This document shows positions 50,877 through 59,637 of a stretch of DNA of 64,000 nucleotides, piece after piece. How positions within the stretch are numbered: the stretch's first letter is position 1; every line of letters starts with the position of its first letter. Made by a program: the position numbers and the translations under genes. The notes beneath the pieces are model-generated. The model was not told where the DNA came from. It saw nothing but the letters and a program-made list of their open reading frames with translations, and ran no database searches. Source of the DNA: Pusillimonas sp. T7-7 (GTDB lineage Bacteria > Pseudomonadota > Gammaproteobacteria > Burkholderiales > Burkholderiaceae_B); the NCBI RefSeq assembly GCF_000209655.1, contig NC_015458.1, positions 682,001 through 746,000 of the forward strand, read 5' to 3'.

Positions 50877-50927
50877 TATCAAGATTCACTGAGGCGCCGG
50901 GCGCTGGATGCCCGGCTTGTTTCGTTG

Positions 50928-52322
50928 TCAGGTCAGATTGCGGGTGCTGATGGCCGTTTTTGCCTTGGCCATTGTTTTAACATAAGGACGACTTTCCGGA
51001 ATGCCGCGTTCGCCCTGCGCATAATAGCTTGCTGCCACTTGTGTGCTGCGTTTTTTTGCGTTCACGGTAAGCGCTGATTCGCGTTGCGGGTGCAGGACGC
51101 GGTCGCCTTGTGCATCGCGAACCCGAGTTACCAGACCCATGCGATTCATCAAGTCTATGAATGGCTTGGGGTCCAGTTCTTCTACGTTGGCCATGTGGCC
51201 TACGTCCCAGGCGCCGTCGGCAATCAGCATGGCGGCCGCAACCACCGGCACGCCAGCTGTGTACGAAATAGCTTGACTGCCGACTTCTTCGTAGCTTTCC
51301 TTGTGATCGCAAATGTTGTAGATGAGCACTTCTTGTGGTTTGCCGTTCTTTTTGCCTTTGACCAGGTCGCCTATGCAGGTCTTGCCCGAGTAGCCGGGAG
51401 CCAGCGAGGCGGGGTCGGGCAAAACCGCCTTGACGACCTTCAGCGGTATGACCTCTTGCCCTTCGGCGGTGCGTACGGGCTGTTCGGATAGCAGGCCCAA
51501 GTTTTTGAGCACGGTGAAAACATTGATGTAGTGGTCGCCAAAGCCCATCCAGAAACGAATATTGGGCACGCCCAGGTTTCTGGACATGGAGTGCAGTTCA
51601 TCGTGGCCGGTAAGGTAGGTGGTATTTTTACCTACGACCGGCATGTCCCATTCCTGGCGGTGTTCGAACATGGCATTGGCTTTCCATTGGCCCTGTTCCC
51701 ACGACCACACTGTGGAAGTGAATTCGCGGAAATTGATTTCCGGGTCGAAGTTGGTGGCGAAGTAGCGTCCGTGACTGCCGGCGTTGATGTCGATGATGTC
51801 GATGGATTCGACTTTATCGAAATAGGTGTCCATGGCAAAGCGCCCATAGGCATTGACGACGCCCGGGTCAAATCCCACCCCCAAAATGGCGGTTACACCG
51901 GCCTTCTTGCAGTCGTCACGCCGTTTCCATTCGTAGTTGCCATACCAGGGTGGAGGCTCGCACACTTTGCTGGGATCTTCATGGATGGCGGTGTCGAGGT
52001 AGGCGGCGCCGGTTTCTATGCAGGCAGTCATGACCGCCATATTCAGGAACGGTGAGCCGACATTGATCACGATCTGGCTGTTGGTTGAGCGAATCAATGA
52101 CTTGGTGGCTTCGATGTCGAGGGCATCCAGTGCATGCGCCTGCAAGCGCCCAGCGCCGCGCTGACTACCTTTTTCCTTGATGGATTTGATAATGGCCTGG
52201 CACTTTTCCAGCGTGCGCGATGCAATATGAATATCGCCCAGCAAAATATTGTTCTGAGCGCATTTGTGGGCGGCTACATGAGCGACGCCGCCGGCGCCGA
52301 TAATAAGAACATTGCGTTTCAT
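50928..52322 (-). CDS. Saccharopine-dehydrogenase-like, carboxy(nor)spermidine dehydrogenase
   Basis: A 464-residue NAD(P)-dependent enzyme: GAGGVAHVAAHKCAQNN (Rossmann motif, about 9-25), GVGFDPGVVNAYGRFAMDTY, a substrate-binding domain, and a C-terminal return to the Rossmann part. It is read together with a carboxynorspermidine decarboxylase gene (40 bp between). In this route (Vibrio, Campylobacter) a diamine and aspartate semialdehyde are joined and reduced by this enzyme, then decarboxylated to norspermidine or spermidine. Homologues are also called Lys1-type saccharopine dehydrogenase, but the partner gene supports the polyamine role. The ATG at 52322 marks the domain start. Confidence 0.88.
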   Translation of the reverse strand: MKRNVLIIGAGGVAHVAAHKCAQNNILLGDIHIASRTLEKCQAIIKSIKEKGSQRGAGRLQAHALDALDIEATKSLIRSTNSQIVINVGSPFLNMAVMTACIETGAAYLDTAIHEDPSKVCEPPPWYGNYEWKRRDDCKKAGVTAILGVGFDPGVVNAYGRFAMDTYFDKVESIDIIDINAGSHGRYFATNFDPEINFREFTSTVWSWEQGQWKANAMFEHRQEWDMPVVGKNTTYLTGHDELHSMSRNLGVPNIRFWMGFGDHYINVFTVLKNLGLLSEQPVRTAEGQEVIPLKVVKAVLPDPASLAPGYSGKTCIGDLVKGKKNGKPQEVLIYNICDHKESYEEVGSQAISYTAGVPVVAAAMLIADGAWDVGHMANVEELDPKPFIDLMNRMGLVTRVRDAQGDRVLHPQRESALTVNAKKRSTQVAASYYAQGERGIPESRPYVKTMAKAKTAISTRNLT

Positions 52323-52362
52323 TGTGGATAATCCCCTAATTGTTGAAATAAGTGCAGTGCTG

Positions 52363-53469
52363 TCAGGACAGACTGTTGACGTAGTCGTCAAAGGAAAATT
52401 CGCGCACTACGCGCATGGAGCCATCGGCTTCTTTGATTGCGATCGACGGCATGTGCACGCCGTTGAACCAGTTTTTCTTGACCATGGTGTAACCGGCGGC
52501 GTCCCCAATGGAGATGCGATCGCCGACTTTAAGCGGGGCGGCAAAACGGCCTTCGCCGAAGATATCGCCTGCCAGGCAGGTTTTGCCGCAGATCATGTAT
52601 TCGTGTTCACCGATGCCGTCGCCCACTGGCGCGGTCTCTCGGTAAATCAGCAAATCGAGCATGTGTGCTTCGGTGGAGCTGTCTACCACAGCCAGGTGCT
52701 TTCCGTTGAAACCGACATCGAGCACGCTGACTTCGAGTGTAGTGCTGTGGCGTACGGCGGCCTCGCCGGGTTCGAGGTAAACCTGAACATCGTATTCTTG
52801 CGCGAAGCGGCGCAGGCGCTGGCAAAACACATCGACCGGATAATCTTGTGCGGTGAAGCTGATGCCGCCGCCCAGGCTTACCCATTTCAAACGCTTGAGA
52901 ATATCGCCATAAGTTTGTTCGACCTGGGTAAGCAAATCGTCGAAGCGTGCAAAATCGCTGTTTTCGCAATTGTTGTGGATCATGACGCCGTCAAGCTGAT
53001 CGACCACCGCCAGAATGCGCGCCGGGTCGGTCTCGCCCAGCCGGCTGTAAGTGCGGGCGGGATCGGCCAGATCAAAGCCTGCGCAGCTGATGCCGGGGTT
53101 AAGACGCAGGCCCATGGGTTTGCCCTGGGCTTTTGGTGCGAACCGTTCCAGCTGATTGATGGAGTTGAAAATGATCTTGTCGCAATTGGCCACGACTTCT
53201 TCGATTTCGTGATCGGCAAAAGCGACGCTGTAGGCATGGGTTTCACCGCCGAACTTCTGGTGGCCCAGCTTGACTTCGTATAAAGACGAGGAGGTGGTGC
53301 CGTCCATGTGCCGGCGCATCAGGTCGAATACCGACCAGGTGGCAAAGCACTTGAGCGCCAGCAGGACTTTGGCGCCGGAGTGCTTGCGTATGTAATCTAT
53401 GGTGTCCAGATTGCGTTGCAATGCTGGCTTGTCGATCAGGTAGTAGGGTGTTGGCAGGGTGGTATGCAT
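52363..53469 (-). CDS. nspC: Carboxynorspermidine decarboxylase
   Basis: A 368-residue PLP enzyme of the alanine-racemase-fold type III group. The PLP Lys is in KVLLALKCFATWSVFDLMR (about residue 40), and other motifs are KFGGETHAYSVAF, WVSLGGGISFTAQDYP, VYLEPGEAAVR and YMICGKTCLAGDIFGEGRF with the catalytic Cys and Asp. It removes CO2 from carboxyspermidine or carboxynorspermidine, completing the non-aminopropyltransferase polyamine route together with the dehydrogenase downstream. The ATG at 53469 is 6 bp after the stop of a Cro/CI-type regulator gene, which may head the operon. Confidence 0.93.
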   Translation of the reverse strand: MHTTLPTPYYLIDKPALQRNLDTIDYIRKHSGAKVLLALKCFATWSVFDLMRRHMDGTTSSSLYEVKLGHQKFGGETHAYSVAFADHEIEEVVANCDKIIFNSINQLERFAPKAQGKPMGLRLNPGISCAGFDLADPARTYSRLGETDPARILAVVDQLDGVMIHNNCENSDFARFDDLLTQVEQTYGDILKRLKWVSLGGGISFTAQDYPVDVFCQRLRRFAQEYDVQVYLEPGEAAVRHSTTLEVSVLDVGFNGKHLAVVDSSTEAHMLDLLIYRETAPVGDGIGEHEYMICGKTCLAGDIFGEGRFAAPLKVGDRISIGDAAGYTMVKKNWFNGVHMPSIAIKEADGSMRVVREFSFDDYVNSLS

Positions 53470-53475
53470 TGTTGC

Positions 53476-53862
53476 TTAAGTGGCCGGCAGGCTGTTTGAG
53501 CCCGGAGGTTTTACAGTAGAGTTGTTGTGTTGTGCGGCAGGTTTCTTGCTGAGCCGTTCAATAATCAGCGATGTGCGGTTCGGAAAGGTAGCCAGAATCT
53601 GCATGGTGCCACCCACGCTTTCTATATAGTGCTGCAAGGTGGAAACCAGCATGTCGTCGCGTTTTTCAATGCGCGAAATCGTGCCCTGGCCTACGCCCAG
53701 CGCAACGGCCAGATCGTCCTGGGTGTGCTGCGTGGCTTTGCGCAATTCTTTAAGCGTTGCCACCTTGGTGGCGTTGATTTGAATGTTTATGCCGTTCACG
53801 AGTTTTTGCTTTGGTTTATTGCCAGCAGGTGCCGTTTTCGCCTTATTGGGCTTCTTGGGCAT
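53476..53862 (-). CDS. Cro/CI-type (XRE) regulator upstream of the polyamine genes
   Basis: A 128-residue protein. Lys-rich N-terminal tail (1-25), then a helix-turn-helix (about 38-95: TLKELRKATQHTQDDLAVAL, GVGQGTISRIEKRDDMLVST, LQHYIESVGGTMQILATFPN), the pattern of HigA-like antitoxin-type regulators and stand-alone XRE proteins, and a short Pro-rich tail. The stop is 6 bp before nspC. No toxin gene is adjacent, so a regulator of the nspC operon is likelier than an antitoxin. A repeat array lies about 95-145 bp upstream and may be its binding site. Confidence 0.8.
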   Translation of the reverse strand: MPKKPNKAKTAPAGNKPKQKLVNGINIQINATKVATLKELRKATQHTQDDLAVALGVGQGTISRIEKRDDMLVSTLQHYIESVGGTMQILATFPNRTSLIIERLSKKPAAQHNNSTVKPPGSNSLPAT

Positions 53863-53948
53863 GGTAAGTCCTTTGCTTGGTGTGGCCGTTGCGTTGGTAG
53901 TACTGAGGCAAGAGGGTCAGGCCTCAGTTCAAGGTGGTGATGATATAT

Positions 53949-54006
53949 GCTTTCAAAGCCATATGCAACCCAAGCCATATGCAAAGTAAGCCATATGGCT
54001 TGAAAG
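53949..54006. repeat. Three GCCATATG repeats at exact 16-bp spacing
   Basis: AAGCCATATG starts at 53956, 53972 and 53988, each one 16 bp apart; the last forms the perfect palindrome AAGCCATATGGCTT (53988-54001). Outer parts GCTTTCAAAG and CTTGAAAGGC make the block an imperfect large inverted repeat. It lies in front of the Cro/CI-type gene and is likely an operator array. Nothing else is seen in 53863-54164. Confidence 0.65.
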
Positions 54007-54164
54007 GCATGGAAGTGCAGTGCTTGGTTTTGCCCCATGTCTTGGCGGGCCTGGGGTTTTATGCCCAGCGAAAGATTGTTTTTTTGGAGCAAACCCTGCC
54101 GTGCGGAGGGCTTTGAAGGAGTGTCGCCGGAGTCAAGGCCTACGGCTTGACTCCGGCTCTGGGA

Positions 54165-56111
54165 TTAGCTGCCGATTACGCCGCCATCATCCTTGGTGAC
54201 AATAACGGTCGCCGAGCGGGGAATGCTAGTGCCGCCGTCAGGCCAGTGGCTGTTTCCGGCTTCGCCAGGGTGCTGAATATTGATGAACATGGTTTTGCTG
54301 TCTGGTGTGAAAGCAATGCCCGTTACTTCGCACTCTTTTGGGCCAGTCAGGAAGCGTCGTATCTCTTTGCTGGCTGGGTCGGCGCATAGCATCTGGTTGT
54401 TGCCCTGGCCTTCATATTCGCCGCTATTGCTGTATTTTCCATCAGTCTGTATCCATAGGCGTCCGTCCTTGTCGAATGCCAGTCCATCAGGGCTGTTGAA
54501 CATATTGTCCGCGGTGATGTTGGCTGAACCGGAACTCAAGTTGTTGCGATCAGTGTATTTGACCGGGTTGCCGGCAAGCACGAAGATATCCCATTCAAAA
54601 CGGGTGGCGGCAGCGTCGCCAGCAGCTTCGCGCCAACGCACAATCTGACCATAAATATTTTTGGCGCGCGGGTTTGCCGCATCGGGTGTCGTGCGTTTGT
54701 TATTGTTGGTAAGCGTTACATAGACTTCGCCGCTGCCTGGGTGCACGCTGACCCATTCCGGGCGGTCCATTTTTGTGGCGCCTACCGCATCGGCGGCCAA
54801 GCGCGCATGAATCAGCACTTCAGCCTGCGATTTGAATTCATCAGAGGCGGCCAGTGTGGTGTTGGCTGCTTTATCAAGCAGCACCCATTCGCCTGTACCC
54901 ATGAAGTCGCCTGAGGCTGCCCCATCGTTGAATTTGGCGACATACAGCTTGCCTGCATCAAGTAAAGACGAGTTATCGCCACCTTCCTGATAGGTGTTGT
55001 CGGAGACGAATTTATATATATAGTCATTGCGTTGGTCGTCGCCCATATAAACGACGACGCGCTGGTCGGACGTTAGTGTATAGGCCGCGTTCTCGTGCTT
55101 GAAACGTCCGAGTGCGGTGCGTTTCTTGGGTGTTGAATCCGGATTGAAGGGGTCGATCTCGACGATCCAGCCATGACGGTTTGATTCGTTGGGCTCCTTA
55201 GCGTAATCGAAACGTTCTTCGAACTCCTCCCAGCGATATTGACTGCCCTTGGCCGAAAGGCCGTAGCGTTTTTGTGCCGTATTGCGCGTGTCGCTGCCTG
55301 ATGCCGTGCCAAAATAATTGTTGAAGTTTTCTTCGCAAGCCAGGTAGGTATTCCAGGGTGTCCAGCCATTGCCGCAGTTATTGAACGTGCCCAGTACTCG
55401 GGTGCCAGTGGGGTCTGCCTGGGTTTGGAGCAGCGCATCGCCTGCCGCCGGGCCGGTCAGTTCCATGGGCGTGGCTGCTGTGATCCGGCGGTTATAGCGT
55501 GAGTCCTGCTTGATTTCCCATTTGTCGGCACTGCTGCGTGCAATGTGGATCACCGACACACCGTGGGCATTGATGGATTTCTTGACCTTGTCTGCTGTCA
55601 AGGGCTCGGTGCCATTGGCGCCAAACAACCAAACGTAGGCGCCGTCGTCTACGGTCGCATACTCATGATTCATTGTCAGCAAGCCTTCGGTGCTACTGCC
55701 GTTGATGGCAAAAAAGTGTATGCCGTCATGGTTGTCGCCTAGCTGTCGTGCCTGTGCGGCTGCGTCGTCGCTGGCATCCGCCTTCCATGCGGGATCTGCG
55801 CTGAACAACGGCGTGCCCCAGGGCGCAAAGACAGTGGCGGTATAGCCCGCTGCAACGGTGATTGAGTCATCAGTGGAAATCGGAATGGTCTTGAAGCCAA
55901 GCAGGACAGGGGAGCCTGCCGGACTGGTCTGGGCGGGTTCTTTACCGTAGGCGCTGATTGGACCGCTCAGGAACAAGGCGGCCGATAGCCCGAGGCCCGA
56001 TTTTAGAAAACCACGCCGGCTGTATGCGCGTTCGACTACGGTCTGGAAATGTTCGTTTGCCGAAGTATTGCTTGGCAGATCTTCAGAATCGACAGGACAG
56101 GATTTTGGCAT
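54165..56111 (-). CDS. phoX: PhoX-family alkaline phosphatase, Tat-exported
   Basis: A 648-residue protein of the PhoX (DUF839) family. A Tat signal is at residues 28-65 (YSRRGFLKSGLGLSAALFLS, with twin Arg and a hydrophobic core). Beta-propeller motifs follow: VAAGYTATVFAPWGTPLF, LLTMNHEYATVDDGAYVWLF, LACEENFNNYFGTA, and a late DGLAFDKDGRLWIQTDGKYS. PhoX enzymes are Ca2+/Fe3+-dependent phosphomonoesterases that act in the periplasm on organic phosphates. It stands alone. No Pho box was recognised in the 225-bp upstream stretch. Confidence 0.9.
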   Translation of the reverse strand: MPKSCPVDSEDLPSNTSANEHFQTVVERAYSRRGFLKSGLGLSAALFLSGPISAYGKEPAQTSPAGSPVLLGFKTIPISTDDSITVAAGYTATVFAPWGTPLFSADPAWKADASDDAAAQARQLGDNHDGIHFFAINGSSTEGLLTMNHEYATVDDGAYVWLFGANGTEPLTADKVKKSINAHGVSVIHIARSSADKWEIKQDSRYNRRITAATPMELTGPAAGDALLQTQADPTGTRVLGTFNNCGNGWTPWNTYLACEENFNNYFGTASGSDTRNTAQKRYGLSAKGSQYRWEEFEERFDYAKEPNESNRHGWIVEIDPFNPDSTPKKRTALGRFKHENAAYTLTSDQRVVVYMGDDQRNDYIYKFVSDNTYQEGGDNSSLLDAGKLYVAKFNDGAASGDFMGTGEWVLLDKAANTTLAASDEFKSQAEVLIHARLAADAVGATKMDRPEWVSVHPGSGEVYVTLTNNNKRTTPDAANPRAKNIYGQIVRWREAAGDAAATRFEWDIFVLAGNPVKYTDRNNLSSGSANITADNMFNSPDGLAFDKDGRLWIQTDGKYSNSGEYEGQGNNQMLCADPASKEIRRFLTGPKECEVTGIAFTPDSKTMFINIQHPGEAGNSHWPDGGTSIPRSATVIVTKDDGGVIGS

Positions 56112-56336
56112 GGTGCTTTTCCTACAGAGCAGAAAAATCCCCAGTGTTGCCGTTCAGTGTTGCGCGAGTATTAAGCGACTGGGAGTCCGGGGCTTGAGCC
56201 CGTCTGGCAGTTGTGGTGTGCACAACACATTTTTGTAATGGGCCTGACACGTATTTTATATATCTTGTCTTGCAACTGATATAAAATTCCTTGCCCAGGC
56301 CCATTTGATTCTCTTGGGCTTGATTAATATTGCCAT

Positions 56337-56786
56337 ATGCCAAAGGAACGTTCAAAACATACTCCGCCCAAGCGCGGAGCCTGGGCAGTCATTTATTGCC
56401 CCGCTACCGGCAAGTTTTTGCTCGGTAAGCGTTCCAGTGCGGTCAACAATAGCGGGACCTGGAATCTTTTTGGCGGGCGTGTCGAGCGCAACGAAGAACC
56501 TTTCAAGGCCTTGATGCGCGAGCTGGCAGAAGAAGCAGGCTGGCGCATCAAGCCCAAGCATTTGGACAAGCTGGGCAGGGTGGCAGGCGTCAAGAAAAGT
56601 AAAAGAGTCGGCGACCGCGAACTGCATTACTACTTATTGAAAGTCGATAAAGAAGTCGCTCCGCGGCTGAACCGCGAACACTCAGACTATAGGTGGTTCA
56701 AGCACAAGCGCCTTCCCGGCAAGTACAACCTGCCAACCGCCGTAGCCATCGAGCTTGGCTTGTTGAAGAACGTCTCGCTGTCGTAG
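56337..56786 (+). CDS. Nudix hydrolase
   Basis: A 149-residue single-domain Nudix protein. The Nudix box is read from GRVERNEEPFKALMREL (Gly about 51) into AEEAGW, matching GX5EX7REUXEEXGU. The N-terminus is basic (KERSKHTPPKRG). Members hydrolyse nucleoside diphosphates linked to other groups; the substrate is not known. It is divergent from phoX with 225 bp between, and the upstream AT-rich part may hold both promoters. Confidence 0.9.
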   Translation: MPKERSKHTPPKRGAWAVIYCPATGKFLLGKRSSAVNNSGTWNLFGGRVERNEEPFKALMRELAEEAGWRIKPKHLDKLGRVAGVKKSKRVGDRELHYYLLKVDKEVAPRLNREHSDYRWFKHKRLPGKYNLPTAVAIELGLLKNVSLS

Positions 56787-56843
56787 GCGGCAAAGAATGA
56801 AAACACCGTCAGGGTGCAGGTTCTTCCTGTTGATTCGATGAGA

Positions 56844-57545
56844 TCAAACGGGTGCTACACCCACTGTCATGCCGCCGCATACGTATAAAACCTGGCCTGT
56901 GGTGAAGCCACTGCGTTCGTCCATGAGGAATGATGCCGCCTGTGCAATGTCATCTGGGGTGCCGACCCGCTTGACCGGTACTGACTCGATGATTCTTTCA
57001 GTTCGTGCGTCGCCGGGTGGGTTTGCTTTGTCGAATAATTCTGTACGGATGGGGCCTGGCCCTATGGCATTAGCGGTAATTCCATACTGGCCCAGCTCTA
57101 GCGCCCATACCCGGGTCATGCCGAGCAAACCTGCTTTTGATGTGGCGTAGGCCGTGCGTAGTTCTTTGCCCAGCGCTGCGCGCGAAGACATATTGACGAT
57201 ACGGCCAAATTTGGCTGCTTTCATTCCCGGGAGCAGTGCTTGCATGCATTGCACTGCGCAGCGTACATTCAAAGACCAGGCTAATTGCAGCTCATCCAGA
57301 GTCTGGTTTTCAGCGAGGGCGGGCACCACTATGCCTACATTGTTGACCAGCCGCGTAATCGGACCACCTTCAAGAGCCTGCTCCAATGCGTGAGCTGTTT
57401 CTTTGGGGTCGGATAGGTCAGCCTGAATCCCATCCCCGATACGGTCGATGATGATGGGTTGATACCCATCCTGGCGACAGCGGGTAGCGATGGCGGCGCC
57501 GATGCCGCTGGCGCCGCCGGTGATCAGAACACGTTCTTTACTCAC
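56844..57545 (-). CDS. Short-chain dehydrogenase/reductase of a catabolic cluster
   Basis: A 233-residue SDR. NAD(P) motif TGGASGIGAAIA (about 8-19), NNVGIV (variant of NNAG), catalytic YATSKAGLLG and TGQVLYVCGGM at the C-terminus. It lies at the 3' end of a string with a Bug receptor and a BKACE enzyme, all on the minus strand. A role in oxidising a beta-hydroxy acid to the beta-keto acid that BKACE cleaves is plausible but inferred. Confidence 0.88.
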   Translation of the reverse strand: MSKERVLITGGASGIGAAIATRCRQDGYQPIIIDRIGDGIQADLSDPKETAHALEQALEGGPITRLVNNVGIVVPALAENQTLDELQLAWSLNVRCAVQCMQALLPGMKAAKFGRIVNMSSRAALGKELRTAYATSKAGLLGMTRVWALELGQYGITANAIGPGPIRTELFDKANPPGDARTERIIESVPVKRVGTPDDIAQAASFLMDERSGFTTGQVLYVCGGMTVGVAPV

Positions 57546-57602
57546 AAATATCCTTTTATATTATTTCCCCACCCTTCATTTTCTGAAGAGTTGGGGAGGT
57601 GA

Positions 57603-58586
57603 TCAGAGGGGTTGAAAGCCTGAAGACTTGACAACATCTTCCCATTTTTGAAGTTCGGCCTTGATATAGCTTGCAAACTCTGCAGGGCTGTTGCTGACCG
57701 CTTTTGCCCCTTGTCCTGCCAGACGTTCTTTTACATCAGGCATATCCAGAATCTTGACTATCTCGGTATTGAGTTTTTCAATGATATCTGTTGGTGTGCC
57801 GGCAGGGGCCAAGATACCAAACCAGGCAGTGGCTTCGTAGTTCTTGACGCCTTCTTCCGCAATAGTCGGCAATTCTGGCGCTGCTTCAGAACGTTCGCTT
57901 GTTGTTACGGCAAAGGCCTTCAATTTTCCGGCTTGCACATGAGGTAATGCCGACGGCATGTTGTCGAACATGATGTCGACCTGGCCGCCAAGCAGATCAA
58001 TGACGGCGGGGCCACTGCCTTTGTAAGGCACATGCAGCATGTCTACACCAGCCAGACTTTTGAACATCTCTCCTGAAAGATGAATGGAACTGCCGTTACC
58101 TGACGAAGCAAAGGTGATTTCACCCGGTTTTTGTTTTGCCAAGGCAATGAGTTCCTGGACGGAATTGGCCTCTAGGGAAGGATTGGCTACCAGAATGTTA
58201 GGCACTGCGGCAACGAGCGATATAGGCGCGAAGTCTTTGACCGCATCAAAGGACATCTCTTTGTAGACACTTTGATTGATTGCGTGCGTCCCAACGGTGC
58301 CAAGCAGCAGCGTATAGCCGTCTGGTTTGGCGCGGGCGACCATCGCGGAGCCAATGTTGCCGCCTGCTCCGGGGCGATTATCGACGACCACGGTAGTATC
58401 AAGGGCGGTACCCAGCTTCTCAGCAACGGTGCGTGCCAGAAAATCGCTGGTGCCTCCGGCGGAGAAGGGCACAATCATTTGAATAGGCTTGGAGGGATAA
58501 TCAGTGGCTGCAGCGTTTGCCGACGCGCCGGTGACCGTGACGGCAAGCAGCAGGGCATTGAATAGAGGGGCAGGGGAAATTTTCAT
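57603..58586 (-). CDS. Bug-family (tripartite tricarboxylate) periplasmic receptor
   Basis: A 327-residue receptor with a signal peptide (1-28, cleavage after NAAA) and the family strand DYPSKPIQMIVPFSAGGTSD, followed by VDNRPGAGGNIGSAMVARAK and FASSGNGSSIHLSGEMFKSL. The start is the ATG at 58586; an earlier start in frame lacks support. It should bind the organic acid used by the neighbouring BKACE/SDR pathway. No membrane subunits are adjacent. Confidence 0.9.
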   Translation of the reverse strand: MKISPAPLFNALLLAVTVTGASANAAATDYPSKPIQMIVPFSAGGTSDFLARTVAEKLGTALDTTVVVDNRPGAGGNIGSAMVARAKPDGYTLLLGTVGTHAINQSVYKEMSFDAVKDFAPISLVAAVPNILVANPSLEANSVQELIALAKQKPGEITFASSGNGSSIHLSGEMFKSLAGVDMLHVPYKGSGPAVIDLLGGQVDIMFDNMPSALPHVQAGKLKAFAVTTSERSEAAPELPTIAEEGVKNYEATAWFGILAPAGTPTDIIEKLNTEIVKILDMPDVKERLAGQGAKAVSNSPAEFASYIKAELQKWEDVVKSSGFQPL

Positions 58587-58630
58587 GTTGTCTCCGGACG
58601 TCGTATTAAATAAAAAGCTGCGTACAGCAC

Positions 58631-59509
58631 TCAAGATGACAAACCGAGTATTTTTCGAGCTTGGCTTGCCGAGGCAACATCGCCTCCAATTGACTCAATG
58701 ATGCGGCGTGCTCGTCCAACGAGTTGCGCGTTACTCTCGGCCAGGACGCCTTTGGACATGTAGATGTTGTCTTCAAGGCCGACCCGCACGTGGCCGCCGT
58801 AAAGATAGGCCTGAGCGACCATGGGAAACTCGTGCCTGCCTATGCCGAACGCGGACCATGTGGCGCCTGCCGGTAGCATGCTGCGCGCATAGGCCATGGT
58901 TTCGGGGTTGGCCGCAAAGCCGTAATTCACGCCGAGTACAAAACTGAACAGTCCTGGACCATCGAGTTCGCCTTCGCGTATCAAGTCGCACGCCAAACGC
59001 AGGTCGCCGGAATCAAAGATTTCAAGTTCAGGTTTGACACCTGCTTGTTTGATGATGCGAGCCATCTTGCGTACGTTGGTCGGCGTGTTGATCACGACCT
59101 GCCCGGCTGAGTTCATCGTATTCAGATCCAGCGTACAGATTTCAGGACGCAATTCAGCAATATGCTCGACACGTAATTCAGGGCGCAGCAGCGTCGTCCC
59201 CGGGCCTGCCACCCTTGGATCCTCCTCGCTTGGAACGAAGCGTCCGCCAGGGCCTGTTGTCAGGTTAATCACCATATCGGGATTGCCCTGACGGATCCGG
59301 TCCATGACCTCCCGGTAGTGCTCCATTTCCATGGAGGGCCTGCCCGTCTTGGGGTCGCGCACATGAATGTGCGCGACGGTAGCGCCTTCTTTCGATGCCT
59401 CGAGTGCCGAATCCGCAATTTCTTTTGGCGTGACTGGAAGTCCGGGATGTTGCTCAGGTGTGGTGAGATTGCCGGTAATAGCGCAGGTGATGATGACCTT
59501 CTCTTGCAT
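58631..59509 (-). CDS. BKACE family enzyme (beta-keto acid cleavage)
   Basis: A 292-residue Zn-dependent TIM barrel of the DUF849/Kce family (3-keto-5-aminohexanoate cleavage enzyme type). Motifs: VIITCAITGNLTTPEQHP, ATVAHIHVRDPKTGRPSMEM (zinc-binding His pair), VINLTTGPGG, LNTMNSAGQVVINTPTNVRK and GGHVRVGLEDNIY. BKACE enzymes join a beta-keto acid with acetyl-CoA to give acetoacetate and a new acyl-CoA. Which keto acid is used cannot be told from sequence; the conserved pattern HxHxR-DP is intact. It is the first gene after the IclR operator. Confidence 0.9.
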   Translation of the reverse strand: MQEKVIITCAITGNLTTPEQHPGLPVTPKEIADSALEASKEGATVAHIHVRDPKTGRPSMEMEHYREVMDRIRQGNPDMVINLTTGPGGRFVPSEEDPRVAGPGTTLLRPELRVEHIAELRPEICTLDLNTMNSAGQVVINTPTNVRKMARIIKQAGVKPELEIFDSGDLRLACDLIREGELDGPGLFSFVLGVNYGFAANPETMAYARSMLPAGATWSAFGIGRHEFPMVAQAYLYGGHVRVGLEDNIYMSKGVLAESNAQLVGRARRIIESIGGDVASASQARKILGLSS

Positions 59510-59577
59510 GATGTTGACGTCTGCCCTGTTGATCGTAGAAAGTTCATCCTACTCATACGCCGAAAACCGGTCAATAC

Positions 59578-59605
59578 CGATTATCGAAATATTGTGCGAT
59601 AATCG
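59578..59605. promoter_or_regulatory. IclR-type operator between BKACE and IclR genes
   Basis: CGATTATCG (59578-59586) and its exact inverse CGATAATCG (59597-59605), 10-bp spacer, in the 128-bp divergent promoter region. IclR proteins bind such palindromes. Confidence 0.75.
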
Positions 59606-59637
59606 AACATATGTATTGATGCAAAATAGGAGAGTAA

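Noticed and set aside
52312-53283. 323-residue frame on the plus strand
   Set aside because: Antisense to nspC, whose family motifs are complete; shadow.
53949-54006. CRISPR-like array
   Set aside because: Repeats are only about 10 bp at 16-bp steps, with spacers of about 6 bp and no cas genes; this is an operator-type array.
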